Below are positions 51,866 through 61,708 of a DNA stretch of 64,000 bases, piece by piece. A program made the translations under genes and the position numbers. The notes beneath the pieces are model-generated. The model saw nothing but the letters and a program-made list of their open reading frames with translations. It had not been told where the DNA came from and made no database searches. Positions within the stretch are counted from its first letter, which is position 1. Each line of letters starts with the position of its first letter. Source of the DNA: an uncultured Lachnospiraceae bacterium (GTDB lineage: Bacteria > Bacillota > Clostridia > Lachnospirales > Lachnospiraceae); NCBI GenBank assembly GCA_902476645.1, contig CABSEG010000005.1:1-64000 (forward strand), given 5' to 3'.

Positions 51866-54091
51866 ATGCAGCAGAGATTTGCCAATGTGATTGTAGATAT
51901 CACCCATGAAAAGCTGGATCGTACCTTTCAGTATCGGATTCCTGAACATTTGCAGGGGGAACTGGCAGCAGGGATGGCCGTAGAAGTGCCTTTCGGGCCG
52001 GGGAACCGGTTGATTCGTGCCTATGTGCTTTCTCTGTCAGACCATCCTGAGTACGAGATTGGAAAGCTAAAGGAGATCCATGGCATTCTCAGGCAGGAGG
52101 TGGGAGTCGAGTCCAGGCTGATTGCTCTGGCCGCCTGGATGCGTGAGTATTACGGAGCCACGATGATACAGGCGTTAAAGACGGTGATCCCTGTTAAACA
52201 GAAAGTAAAGCCCAGGGAGAACAGGAGCGTCAGGCTATTGGTGGAAGAGGAAGAGGCCAGAGAACGGCTGGAGTTCTTTCAAAGGAAGCATCAATCTGCC
52301 AGGGCCAGACTTTTGGCAGCCTTATTGGAGGAAGGGGAGCTTCCATTGCCTCTGGTTACAGGGAAGCTGCATATTTCTTCCCAGACGATAAAAGCCATGA
52401 AAGAGCAGGGGATCTTGTCTGTGGAACGTGTGGAGGTTTATCGCAATCCGATTTCCATTTCCACGGAAAGCCAGAAGCGGGTGACCTTAAGCCCCGATCA
52501 GCAAAGAGTCCGGGACGCTATCCTGGGAGAGTGGGAGGAGAAAAAAGATGCGGTGTATCTGATACACGGGGTTACAGGTTGTGGGAAAACCCAGATTTAC
52601 ATGGAATTGATTGCTCATGCAATTTCCAAAGGGGAACAGGCCATTGTGCTGATACCGGAAATTGCCCTGACCTATCAGACGGTGATGCGGTTTTATCGAA
52701 GATTTGGAGAGCGGATTACCATTCTGAATTCCAGGATGTCCCAAGGGGAGCGATACGACCAGTACGAGAGAGCCAAAAAGGGCCTGGTGGATGTGATGAT
52801 CGGTCCCAGATCCGCCTTGTTTACTCCCTTCCCCAATCTGGGGATTGTAATCATCGATGAAGAGCATGAGGACTCCTATAAAAGCGAAAGCGCCCCCAGG
52901 TATCATGCCAGGGAGACGGCCATTTACCGGGGAAAGCTGGAAGGAGCCAGGGTAGTGCTGGGTTCAGCCACGCCTTCGCTGGAGGCTTATGACAGAGCCG
53001 TGCGGGGAGTATATACTTTGTATACAATTCGGGAACGGATCAGCAAAAGGCCCCTTCCGGACGTCTGGGTGGAAGACATGAGGGAGGAATTAAAGGCAGG
53101 AAACCGGTCTATATTAAGCAGGCGTCTGGCTGCGCTGATGAAGGACAGGTTAGAAAAGGGGCAGCAAATGATGCTGTTTTTAAACAGGAGGGGGTATAGT
53201 GGATTTGTCTCCTGCAGAAGCTGCGGCTCAGTAATGCAATGCCCTCATTGTGATGTGGCTTTGGCATTGCATAAGAATGGCAGACTGATATGTCATTACT
53301 GCGGCTACAGCCAGCCAGCCCCCGGGACATGCCCTTCCTGTGGTTCTGAGTATATCCGGGGATTTCGCATTGGGACGCAGCAGGTGGAGGAATATGTAAA
53401 GAAGGTCTTTCCTGGGGCAAGAGTGCTGCGGATGGATCTGGATACCACCAGACAGAAGGATGGTCATGCCAAAATTCTTTCCGCTTTCGGAGCCGGGGAG
53501 GCAGACGTGCTGATTGGAACCCAGATGATTGTGAAGGGACATGATTTTCCCGGCGTGACGCTGGTGGGGGTTTTGGCGGCAGATCTCTCCCTTCATGCCA
53601 ATGACTACCGGGCGGGGGAGAAAACCTTTCAGCTTCTGACTCAGGCAGCCGGCCGGGCCGGAAGGGGGCAGGAGAGAGGGGAAGTGGTGATACAGACTTA
53701 CGATCCGGAGAATTATAGTATTCAGGCGGCAGCAAAGCAGGATTATGAGAGCTTTTACCGACAGGAAATGCTATTTCGCCAGTTGGCAGGATACCCGCCC
53801 GCTTCGGGGATGCTGGCGATTCACGGGGCCTGCAGGGATCAGAAGCAGCTTCAATTAGCTATGGATTACATAGGAAAGTTGGTCCGGGCTATGGCGAAAA
53901 GGGCGCAGGCCCAGGTGATCGGCCCTGCGGACGAGAACGTAGCGAAGGTGGAAGATGTCTATCGGAAGATTTTGTACATCAAGCATAAGAATCCGAAGAT
54001 CCTGACTATAATCAAGGGGAAGGTGGAAGAATATACAGAAATGAACGAAGGGTTTCGGCAGATTCAGGTTCAGTTTGATATGTATGAATAA
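51866..54091 (+). CDS. priA: Primosomal protein N' (replication restart helicase)
   Basis: PriA reloads the replisome at stalled forks. The 741 residues include an N-terminal 3'-DNA-binding domain (FQYRIPEHLQGELAAGMAVE), Walker A GVTGCGKTQIYMEL, Walker B IIDEEHEDSYKSE, and a Zn-binding insertion with four CxxC pairs (CRSCG, CPHCD, CHYCG, CPSCG). The C-terminal motifs IGTQMIVKGHDFPGVTLVG and TQAAGRAGRG are typical. It lies in the conserved priA-def-fmt cluster. Confidence 0.96.
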   Translation: MQQRFANVIVDITHEKLDRTFQYRIPEHLQGELAAGMAVEVPFGPGNRLIRAYVLSLSDHPEYEIGKLKEIHGILRQEVGVESRLIALAAWMREYYGATMIQALKTVIPVKQKVKPRENRSVRLLVEEEEARERLEFFQRKHQSARARLLAALLEEGELPLPLVTGKLHISSQTIKAMKEQGILSVERVEVYRNPISISTESQKRVTLSPDQQRVRDAILGEWEEKKDAVYLIHGVTGCGKTQIYMELIAHAISKGEQAIVLIPEIALTYQTVMRFYRRFGERITILNSRMSQGERYDQYERAKKGLVDVMIGPRSALFTPFPNLGIVIIDEEHEDSYKSESAPRYHARETAIYRGKLEGARVVLGSATPSLEAYDRAVRGVYTLYTIRERISKRPLPDVWVEDMREELKAGNRSILSRRLAALMKDRLEKGQQMMLFLNRRGYSGFVSCRSCGSVMQCPHCDVALALHKNGRLICHYCGYSQPAPGTCPSCGSEYIRGFRIGTQQVEEYVKKVFPGARVLRMDLDTTRQKDGHAKILSAFGAGEADVLIGTQMIVKGHDFPGVTLVGVLAADLSLHANDYRAGEKTFQLLTQAAGRAGRGQERGEVVIQTYDPENYSIQAAAKQDYESFYRQEMLFRQLAGYPPASGMLAIHGACRDQKQLQLAMDYIGKLVRAMAKRAQAQVIGPADENVAKVEDVYRKILYIKHKNPKILTIIKGKVEEYTEMNEGFRQIQVQFDMYE

Positions 54092-54130
54092 ACAGATGAC
54101 AAATGAGAAAGAAGATGGAGGAAGAAAAGT

Positions 54131-54607
54131 ATGGCAATTCGAAAAATCAGACTCATGGGGGATAAGGCCCTTACAAAGGTTTGCAAAGAAGTAACGGAGA
54201 TGACGCCCAGGCTGCATCAGCTGGTGGATGATATGCTGGATACCATGTATGAAGCTTACGGCGTGGGACTTGCGGCAAACCAGGTGGGAATTTTAAAAAG
54301 GATTGTGGTGATCGATGTGGGGGAGGGGCCTCATGTGCTGATCAATCCGGTTATTCTGGAGACTTCCGGCGAGCAGTGCGGCTCGGAAGGGTGTTTAAGT
54401 CTTCCAGGAAAAATGGGACAGGTGACCAGACCAAACTATGTAAAGGTAAAAGCCTTTGATGAAGAGATGAAAGAATATATACTGGAGGGGACGGAGCTGT
54501 TAGCAAGGGCCATCTGCCACGAATGTGAGCACCTGGACGGACACATGTTTGTGGAACATGTGGAGGGAGAGTTGACGGATGTTCCATCCTATGAGGAAGA
54601 AGAGTAG
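54131..54607 (+). CDS. def: Peptide deformylase
   Basis: Def removes the formyl group from new proteins. The 158 residues show all three metal/catalytic motifs: GVGLAANQVG, EGCLSLPG (Cys ligand), and HECEHLDG (HExxH). The ATG at 54131 follows GGAGGAAG. It is the partner of fmt, which starts 11 bases after its stop. Confidence 0.96.
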   Translation: MAIRKIRLMGDKALTKVCKEVTEMTPRLHQLVDDMLDTMYEAYGVGLAANQVGILKRIVVIDVGEGPHVLINPVILETSGEQCGSEGCLSLPGKMGQVTRPNYVKVKAFDEEMKEYILEGTELLARAICHECEHLDGHMFVEHVEGELTDVPSYEEEE

Positions 54608-54617
54608 GAGGTTTTGC

Positions 54618-55550
54618 ATGAAGGTAATTTTTATGGGAACGCCTGACTTCGCAGTGGGGACTTTAAGGGCCCTTCTTAAGTCAGAACACCAGGTAACCGC
54701 TGTAGTGACCCAGCCGGATAAGCCCAGAGGGCGTGGAAAGAGTATGCAGTTTCCACCGGTTAAGGAGGTGGCTGTGGAGGCCGGCCTTCCGGTATATCAA
54801 CCAAAGAGGGTGAGAGATCCGGAGTTTATGGAGACTTTAAGATCCATAGACGGGGATGTGATTGTGGTGGTGGCATTTGGTCAGATTATTCCGGAAGAAA
54901 TTTTGCGGATGAAGCAGTATGGCTGCATTAATGTCCACGCCTCTCTTTTGCCCAAATACCGGGGAGCGGCGCCGATCCAGTGGGCGGTGATTGACGGAGA
55001 GCCCCAGTCAGGGGTGACCACCATGCAGATGGATGCGGGCCTGGATACGGGGGATATGCTAAAGAAGACCGTGGTAAAGCTGGATGCCAAGGAAACCGGG
55101 GGCAGCTTATTTGAGAAGCTTTCTAAAGCAGGGGCCGGGCTCTTAGTAGAGACCCTTAAAGAGCTGGAGGATGGGACTTTAAAGCCCCAGAAGCAGGGAG
55201 ATTCTCCCACAGCATATGCAAAGATGTTAAAGAAGGAAATGGGAAAGATTGACTGGAACTGGGATGCTGCTCGTATTGAGCGCTGGATCAGAGGACTGAA
55301 CCCCTGGCCCAGCGCTTACGGAAAGCTGGATGGAAAGACCCTAAAAATCTGGGACGCGAACGTGGTGGAAGATGAAAGCGAAAAGGCGCCCGGTACAGTA
55401 GTACGAGTGACCAAGGAAAGTATTCTCATCCAGACCGGAAAAGGAATGCTGGATGTGAGGGAGTTGCAGCTTGAAGGCAAGAAACGCATGGATGCGGGAG
55501 CGTTTTTGCGTGGATATTCCATAAAGGAGGGAACAAGTTTATGCTATTAG
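54618..55550 (+). CDS. fmt: Methionyl-tRNA formyltransferase
   Basis: Fmt formylates the initiator Met-tRNA with 10-formyl-tetrahydrofolate. The 310 residues show VIFMGTPDFAVGTLRALL, the folate-binding INVHASLLPKYRGAAPIQWA and GVTTMQMDAGLDTGDML, then an OB-like C-terminal domain. The ATG at 54618 follows TAGGAGG (54605-54611); an upstream in-frame ATG lies inside def. Its last ten bases overlap the next gene. Confidence 0.96.
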   Translation: MKVIFMGTPDFAVGTLRALLKSEHQVTAVVTQPDKPRGRGKSMQFPPVKEVAVEAGLPVYQPKRVRDPEFMETLRSIDGDVIVVVAFGQIIPEEILRMKQYGCINVHASLLPKYRGAAPIQWAVIDGEPQSGVTTMQMDAGLDTGDMLKKTVVKLDAKETGGSLFEKLSKAGAGLLVETLKELEDGTLKPQKQGDSPTAYAKMLKKEMGKIDWNWDAARIERWIRGLNPWPSAYGKLDGKTLKIWDANVVEDESEKAPGTVVRVTKESILIQTGKGMLDVRELQLEGKKRMDAGAFLRGYSIKEGTSLCY

Positions 55551-56287
55551 CCTACAGCAGTTCCAATTCATTTTTTGGTTACGGAATGGGAGGCTACGGG
55601 TTCTTTTTTGATCCTACCATGTTTTTGATCTATATTGGTCTTGCGCTGTCTCTGCTGGCTTCGGCAAAGGTAAAAAGCACTTTTGCAAAATATGACAGAG
55701 TAAGGAGCCTGTCTGGCCTTACAGGGGCTCAGGCAGCAGAAAGGATTTTGCACAGTGCCGGTATCTATGATGTGAGTATACAGCATATCCGGGGAAGCCT
55801 GAGTGATCATTACGATCCCAGAAACAAGGTGCTGCGCCTGTCTGACAGCACCTATGGCTCCAATTCTGTGGCAGCTGTAGGCGTGGCAGCCCATGAGTGC
55901 GGACATGCTATTCAGCATCAGCAGCATTATATGCCTCTGGTGCTGCGAAGTACCCTGGTGCCGGCCGCAAACTTCGGCTCCACCCTGGCCTGGCCGATTT
56001 TCTTTGTGGGACTTCTTATGTCTATGAGGCCGCTTCTCACAGCAGGCATCGTGCTTTTTAGCCTGGCCGTCCTGTTTCAGCTGGTGACACTTCCCGTGGA
56101 AATCAATGCCTCCAGGCGGGCGGTAAGAATCTTAGAGCATACAGGAATGCTGGAAACCGGGGAAGTGCAGGGAACGAAAAAAGTGCTGACGGCCGCGGCA
56201 TTGACCTATGTGGCCAGCCTGGCCGCATCTATACTGCAGTTAATCCGGCTGATTATCCTGGCGGGAGGTAGAAGACGTGACGACTAA
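55541..56287 (+). CDS. Membrane zinc metallopeptidase (YugP-like)
   Basis: A 248-residue protein of the Zn_peptidase_2 family (PF04298). It has an N-terminal membrane helix, the zinc motif VAAHECGHAIQHQ (HExxH), and two or three C-terminal helices (ILFSLAVLFQLVTLPVEINA, then TYVASLAASILQLIRLIILA). The substrate is unknown. The ATG overlaps the end of fmt after AAAGGAGGGA and its end overlaps the rsmB start, so translation is coupled through the operon. It is a regular member of this cluster in Clostridia. Confidence 0.9.
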   Translation: MLLAYSSSNSFFGYGMGGYGFFFDPTMFLIYIGLALSLLASAKVKSTFAKYDRVRSLSGLTGAQAAERILHSAGIYDVSIQHIRGSLSDHYDPRNKVLRLSDSTYGSNSVAAVGVAAHECGHAIQHQQHYMPLVLRSTLVPAANFGSTLAWPIFFVGLLMSMRPLLTAGIVLFSLAVLFQLVTLPVEINASRRAVRILEHTGMLETGEVQGTKKVLTAAALTYVASLAASILQLIRLIILAGGRRRDD

Positions 56288-57635
56288 TGCGAGAAACGTA
56301 AGAGATATTATTGTAAGCACTTTGATGGAAATCATCGAGGAGGAGGAATACTGCCATGTGGTTTTGGGGCAGGTTCTGGAAAAGTATCAGTACCTGGAGA
56401 AGCGGGACCGGGCATTTATTACCAGGGTGGTAGAAGGCACCCTGGAACATATGATTCAGCTGGACTATATTATAGAGCGTTTTTCCAAAGTGAAGGTAAA
56501 GAATATGAAGCCGGTGATACGAACGATTCTGAGAATGTCCGTATACCAGTTAAAATATATGGATAGCGTGCCGGACAGTGCTGTGTGCAATGAGGGAGTC
56601 AAGCTGGCCTCCCAGAAGGGATTTTACAATTTGAAGGGGTTTGTAAATGGAGTGTTGCGCAGTGTGGCCAGAAATTTGGATAAGGTAGCGTATCCGGATA
56701 AGGATACGCATCCTTTGGCCTATCTTGTGGTTACCTATTCTATGCCGGAATGGATTTTAAAGGATTGGCTGGAACTTTACGGGGTGGATACCGTGGAGTC
56801 CATTTGCAGAGAGTTCCAGAAGGAGAAGATGACCTCCATTCGATGCAATCTGGAAAAAGCCACCATACAAGAGATCACAGAAAGTCTGAAAGCGCAGGAT
56901 ATTACCGTCAGAACTGTTCCGTATCTGGACTATGCCCTGGAAATTGGCGGCTATAATTATATGAAAGCCATTGAGGCCTTTAAGAAAGGATGGTTTCAGG
57001 TTCAGGATGTAAGCTCCATGCTGGCTGTGGAGGCTGCGGCTCCCGCATGGGGAGATTACTGTCTGGACGTATGTGCCGCGCCCGGAGGAAAGAGCCTCCA
57101 TCTTGCGGATAAGCTGAAGGGAAGCGGACATGTGGAGGCCAGGGATATTTCGGAGCATAAGGTACATCTAATGCAAGAGAGTATTGAGCGTATCGGCGCA
57201 ATCAATATGACGGCTACGGTGGCGGACGCCACGATTTTTGACCCCAGTTGTGTGGAAAAAGCAGATGTGTTGTTGGCCGATGTTCCTTGCTCTGGATTAG
57301 GCGTGATAGGAAGGAAGGCAGATATCAAGTATAAGATGAGCCCGGCAAAGCAGGAGGAGATCGTGAAACTGCAAAGGAAGATTTTGGATACGGTTTATCC
57401 CTACGTAAAAAAAGGAGGTACCTTGCTATACAGCACCTGTACCATAGGGGCCAGAGAAAACCAGTACAATGTAAAATGGTTTCTGGATCACTATCCATTT
57501 CGTCTGGAGAGCATTGATCCCTATTTGTGCCCGGAACTGAGAAGCAAGACCACGGCGGCCGGCTATCTGCAGCTGTTGCCTGGAATTCATCAGTCGGATG
57601 GATTTTTTATTGCCCGGTTTAAGAGGATCGATTAA
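56277..57635 (+). CDS. rsmB: 16S rRNA (cytosine(967)-C(5))-methyltransferase
   Basis: A 452-residue m5C methyltransferase. An N-terminal NusB-like helical domain (VRDIIVSTLMEIIEEEEYCH) precedes the catalytic domain with CAAPGGKSLHLADKL for SAM binding, DVPCSGLGVIGRKADIKYK and the second catalytic Cys in LLYSTCTIGARENQ. It starts at GTG 56277 after GGGAGGT, overlapping the peptidase gene by 11 bases. rlmN starts directly after its stop. Confidence 0.95.
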   Translation: MTTNARNVRDIIVSTLMEIIEEEEYCHVVLGQVLEKYQYLEKRDRAFITRVVEGTLEHMIQLDYIIERFSKVKVKNMKPVIRTILRMSVYQLKYMDSVPDSAVCNEGVKLASQKGFYNLKGFVNGVLRSVARNLDKVAYPDKDTHPLAYLVVTYSMPEWILKDWLELYGVDTVESICREFQKEKMTSIRCNLEKATIQEITESLKAQDITVRTVPYLDYALEIGGYNYMKAIEAFKKGWFQVQDVSSMLAVEAAAPAWGDYCLDVCAAPGGKSLHLADKLKGSGHVEARDISEHKVHLMQESIERIGAINMTATVADATIFDPSCVEKADVLLADVPCSGLGVIGRKADIKYKMSPAKQEEIVKLQRKILDTVYPYVKKGGTLLYSTCTIGARENQYNVKWFLDHYPFRLESIDPYLCPELRSKTTAAGYLQLLPGIHQSDGFFIARFKRID

Positions 57636-58697
57636 ATGGAAAAGACAGATATCAAATCATTGGATTTTGAAGAGCTTCAGGCATTGCTGGCGGAAGCAGG
57701 TGAAAAACCTTTCAGGGCCAGGCAGCTTTATCAGTGGATGCACCAAAAGCTGGCCTGCGGATTTAAGGAAATGACAAATCTTCCCAAAGCTCTGAGAGAG
57801 GATTTGGCCTGCCGGTGTACATACACCTGCTTAGAGCCGGTGGAGGTTTTGGTATCCAAACTGGACGGGACCCGGAAATATCTGTTTCGCCTGGAGGATG
57901 GGAATGTAATTGAGAGTGTACTGATGCGTTATCATCACGGTAATTCCGTGTGCATTTCTTCACAGGTGGGCTGTCGGATGGGCTGCCGGTTTTGTGCTTC
58001 GACTTTGGGAGGACTGACCAGAAACCTGGCCGCCTCGGAAATGCTGGATCAGATTTACCGAATCCAGAGCCATTGCGGCGAGCGTATATCCAATGTGGTG
58101 ATTATGGGCACGGGAGAGCCCCTGGACAACTATGAACAGGTGGTAAAATTTATCCGGATGTTATCCGATGAGCATGGACTAAACATTAGTCAGAGAAATA
58201 TTACCGTGTCCACCTGCGGGATTGTGCCGGGAATCCTCCGATTGGCAAAAGAGGATTTGCAAATTACTCTGGCCCTCTCTTTGCACGCTTCCAGCCAGGA
58301 AAAACGCTGCCAGCTGATGCCGGTGGCATATCAATACGAGATAGACCAGGTGCTAAAAGCTTGCCGGGAGTACTTTAAGAGTACAGGAAGAAGATTGACT
58401 GTGGAGTACAGCTTAGTAGGCGGTGTCAATGATACCGAAGAGGATGCCGAGAGGCTGGCGGCCCTGGTGGGGGATTTACATTGCCATGTAAATCTGATAC
58501 CGGTGAATCCCATTAAGGAGCGAAACTATGTGGAGACCTCTAAAAAAAATAGTTTGAATTTCAAAAATAAACTTGAAAAATGCAAAATTAATGTTACTAT
58601 TAGAAGGGAAATGGGCAGGGATATCAATGGTGCCTGTGGACAGCTTCGCAAGAGTTATATGGACAGCGAGAAGAAAGAAGGAGAGGAAGAGCGATGA
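57636..58697 (+). CDS. rlmN: Dual-specificity 23S rRNA/tRNA adenine-C2 methyltransferase
   Basis: A 353-residue radical SAM enzyme that methylates A2503 of 23S rRNA and A37 of some tRNAs. Seen are the cluster motif VGCRMGCRFCAST (CxxxCxxC), the GTGEPLDNYEQV loop, SLHASSQEKR, and near the end the partner Cys in DINGACGQL. The ATG directly follows the rsmB stop, and the stop overlaps the phosphatase start (ATGA). Confidence 0.96.
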   Translation: MEKTDIKSLDFEELQALLAEAGEKPFRARQLYQWMHQKLACGFKEMTNLPKALREDLACRCTYTCLEPVEVLVSKLDGTRKYLFRLEDGNVIESVLMRYHHGNSVCISSQVGCRMGCRFCASTLGGLTRNLAASEMLDQIYRIQSHCGERISNVVIMGTGEPLDNYEQVVKFIRMLSDEHGLNISQRNITVSTCGIVPGILRLAKEDLQITLALSLHASSQEKRCQLMPVAYQYEIDQVLKACREYFKSTGRRLTVEYSLVGGVNDTEEDAERLAALVGDLHCHVNLIPVNPIKERNYVETSKKNSLNFKNKLEKCKINVTIRREMGRDINGACGQLRKSYMDSEKKEGEEER

Positions 58698-59437
58698 GAT
58701 CGTGTTGCGTTACGGATGTAGGGCAAAAGAGAACAACGAATCAGGACTTTGTATATGCTTCCGATGATCCGGTAGGAAATCTTCCAAATCTTTTTGTAGT
58801 TGCAGATGGGATGGGTGGACACAAGGCCGGAGATATGGCTTCCCGGCTGACCGTGGAGGTACTGCTGGACAGTATTCGAAAAAACCGGGAACAAAATCCC
58901 ATAAAGATTATTCGGGCGGCGATTGAGACCGCAAATACCAGGATACTGGAGACGGCCAGGAAAGATGAGAATCTGTACGGGATGGGCACCACCGTGGTGG
59001 TAGCCACTGTGCTTGGACATTATATGTATGTGGCTAACGTGGGGGACAGCAGATTGTACCTGATTCGCAGCCGGATAGAGCAGATTACAAAGGATCATTC
59101 TCTGGTGGAAGAGATGGTCCGGATTGGAGAGATTAACCGGGAACAAGCCAGAAACCATCCGGACAAAAATATCATTACGAGAGCGGTGGGAGCCAGCAGG
59201 AAAGTAGAGATCGACTTTTTTGATATGCGTTTGGAAGCGGGAGATATTATCCTAATGTGCTCCGATGGGCTGAGCAACATGCTGGAGGATAGCGAAATCG
59301 AAAGGATCATAAAAAGCGGCGGCGATTTATCAGGGATTGCCCTGGAGCTGGTGGCGAGAGCCAATCAGAACGGAGGAAAGGATAATATCGCAGTTGTATT
59401 GGTAGAGCCGCAGGTAGGTGAGGTGAAGAAATGTTAA
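58694..59437 (+). CDS. stp: PP2C-family Ser/Thr phosphatase
   Basis: A 247-residue PPM phosphatase that counteracts the kinase encoded next. Metal-binding motifs are seen: VTDVGQKRTTNQD, VADGMGGHKAGD, ANVGDSRLYLI and MCSDGLSNML, with the last Asp in GGKDNIAVVLV. Start and end overlap the neighbours (ATGA with rlmN; seven bases with prkC), so it is co-translated with them. Confidence 0.95.
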   Translation: MRSCCVTDVGQKRTTNQDFVYASDDPVGNLPNLFVVADGMGGHKAGDMASRLTVEVLLDSIRKNREQNPIKIIRAAIETANTRILETARKDENLYGMGTTVVVATVLGHYMYVANVGDSRLYLIRSRIEQITKDHSLVEEMVRIGEINREQARNHPDKNIITRAVGASRKVEIDFFDMRLEAGDIILMCSDGLSNMLEDSEIERIIKSGGDLSGIALELVARANQNGGKDNIAVVLVEPQVGEVKKC

Positions 59438-61704
59438 AAGAAGGCATGTTTATCCAGGAAAGATATGAGATTGTCTCAAGAATTGGATCTGGCGGCATGG
59501 CAGATGTCTACAAGGCGAAAGACCATAAGCTAAATCGTTTTGTGGCTGTGAAGGTGCTGAAAAAGGAATTTCGGGAAGACAAGGCGTTCATATCTAAGTT
59601 TCGTGTGGAAGCCCAGTCTGCGGCAGGGCTGGCACATCCCAACATCGTCAATGTCTATGACGTGGGAGAAGACCAGGGAGTCTACTTTATCGTTATGGAA
59701 CTGGTGGAAGGGATCACACTGAAAGAGTATATTGAAAAGAAAGGAAGGCTCGCCGTAAGGGAGGCAACCAGCATTGCCATCCAGGTATCCATGGGGTTGG
59801 AAGCAGCCCATCACAATAACATTGTGCATCGGGATGTGAAGCCCCAAAACATCATTATATCCACGGACGGCAAAGTGAAGGTGACCGATTTTGGCATCGC
59901 CAGAGCCGCTTCCTCCAATACCATCAGCTCCAATGTGATGGGGTCGGTACATTATAGCTCGCCAGAACAGGCGAGGGGAGGGTACAGCGATTATAAGAGC
60001 GATATTTATTCCCTGGGTATTACCATGTATGAGATGGTGACAGGGCATGTGCCTTTTGATGGGGAATCTACGGTGGCTATCGCCATTAAACATCTCCAGG
60101 AAGAGATGCAGTCGCCCAGAAAATATGTGCCCGATCTGCCCAAGAGTACGGTGCAGATCATTTATAAATGTACCCAGAAGAGCCCGGACAGACGCTACGG
60201 AGATATGGAGGAACTGATTCGGGATTTAAAGGAATCCCTGGTCAATCCGGAAGGGGATTTCGTACAGATCGCCCCCCTCAATAACCACGCACAGACAGTG
60301 GTGATTTCAAAGGATGAGATGGATCAGATTAAACAGGGCTATGGGGAAGCAGCTCAAAGTGATCAGCAGCACAGCGGAGCCTATGGACAGGGGGGAACCT
60401 ATGGAACTTATGGTTCCTATGGCGGGGATCCCTATCAGAATGGGAGATATCCGGAGGATGAGTATGATGAGGACGAGGAAGACGACGGAGTAAACAGAAA
60501 AGCAGAAAAGTTTATGACCGTGGGCAGTATCGTAGTCGGCGTAATCATCCTGTTTATTTTCCTGGCCCTCGTGGGAAATGCTGTGGGGCTTTTTGACTTC
60601 GGTTTCCTTACGGATGGTATCAAACATACAGAGTCTGTGTCAGAAAGCGGCACGAACGGAGATGATACAGAGGATGAAAGCGCTGCGGAAGATGAGGTAA
60701 CCGTACCGGATCTGAAGGGTATGACCAGAGAAGAAGCTCAGGATGCGTTAAATGAGCTTGGCCTTGGCGGCACCTATGGCGGTGAGCGGGAATCTGCGGA
60801 GTACCCGGAGGGACAAATCATTGATCAGACACCTTCTGCGGGAAGCAAAGTAGAGAAAAACACCACGATCACTTATATTGTCAGCAAGGGGTCCAGTCAG
60901 GAACTGGTAACTGTTCCTGATGTGACAGGAATGACTCTGACAGAGGCATTGGCAGAATTAAGTGCAGAGGGCTTTACCTATACATCGGAGTACGTGGAAA
61001 GCTCCAGCGTGGAATCCGGTCTGGTTATTTACTCGGAACCGGCTGCCGGCGCCTCTGCCGAGGCAGGTTCTGCTGTAAAGCTGTATATCAGTGAAGGAGA
61101 AGAGGGCGACCAGTCGGAGGAGAGTGATGAGACCGGCGATACAGAAGATACAGAAGATTCCGGAAGCGATACGGTATCCATGCCGTATGTGGTGGGACAG
61201 TCTGCGGCAGACGCCAGATCCGCGCTGGAAAGTTTGGGGTTATATGTGGAAATCACAGAGGATGTGAGCAGCACATACGGCGCCGGAACGGTCATGAGCC
61301 AGAGTGTGTCATCCGGAAACAGTGTGGAAAAGGGAACCACCGTCAGTCTGGTGGTTAGCGCGGGAGCGGCGGATCCGGAGGTTCAGGGAGGCAGTACTTC
61401 CGGCAGTGAGTCAGGAAGCGGCAGCAATACCACCTCGGACGCCAATAATGCTTCTCACAGTTACGCCTGCAATGTGGAGCTTACGGCTCCCGCAGGATAT
61501 GACGGACAGAACGTCAAGCTGGTAGTGGAACAGGATGGGGTATTGACCACAGTGCTGGATGGGGCTCCGATCTCCTTCCCCTATGTACTGAGCATACCGG
61601 GAACATCCGACAGCCTGGGGACAGCATATATGTATGTGACCAATGACGATGGAAGTACTTCTACCTATACCTATCCCAATGTGCCGTTTAAACAGGTAGA
61701 TTAA
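59431..61704 (+). CDS. prkC: PASTA-domain Ser/Thr protein kinase
   Basis: A 757-residue membrane kinase that senses peptidoglycan fragments or precursors. The kinase domain (1-270) has the glycine loop IGSGGMADVYKA, VAVKVLKKEF, HRDVKPQNIII and DFGIARA. After a Gly/Tyr-rich and then acidic linker comes one membrane helix (about 358-385), then three PASTA domains (VPDLKGMTREEA, VPDVTGMTLTEA, MPYVVGQSAADA) and a Ser/Gly-rich stretch before a final beta domain. It forms a pair with the phosphatase gene and controls growth and, in spore formers, germination. Confidence 0.96.
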   Translation: MLKEGMFIQERYEIVSRIGSGGMADVYKAKDHKLNRFVAVKVLKKEFREDKAFISKFRVEAQSAAGLAHPNIVNVYDVGEDQGVYFIVMELVEGITLKEYIEKKGRLAVREATSIAIQVSMGLEAAHHNNIVHRDVKPQNIIISTDGKVKVTDFGIARAASSNTISSNVMGSVHYSSPEQARGGYSDYKSDIYSLGITMYEMVTGHVPFDGESTVAIAIKHLQEEMQSPRKYVPDLPKSTVQIIYKCTQKSPDRRYGDMEELIRDLKESLVNPEGDFVQIAPLNNHAQTVVISKDEMDQIKQGYGEAAQSDQQHSGAYGQGGTYGTYGSYGGDPYQNGRYPEDEYDEDEEDDGVNRKAEKFMTVGSIVVGVIILFIFLALVGNAVGLFDFGFLTDGIKHTESVSESGTNGDDTEDESAAEDEVTVPDLKGMTREEAQDALNELGLGGTYGGERESAEYPEGQIIDQTPSAGSKVEKNTTITYIVSKGSSQELVTVPDVTGMTLTEALAELSAEGFTYTSEYVESSSVESGLVIYSEPAAGASAEAGSAVKLYISEGEEGDQSEESDETGDTEDTEDSGSDTVSMPYVVGQSAADARSALESLGLYVEITEDVSSTYGAGTVMSQSVSSGNSVEKGTTVSLVVSAGAADPEVQGGSTSGSESGSGSNTTSDANNASHSYACNVELTAPAGYDGQNVKLVVEQDGVLTTVLDGAPISFPYVLSIPGTSDSLGTAYMYVTNDDGSTSTYTYPNVPFKQVD

Positions 61705-61708
61705 ATCT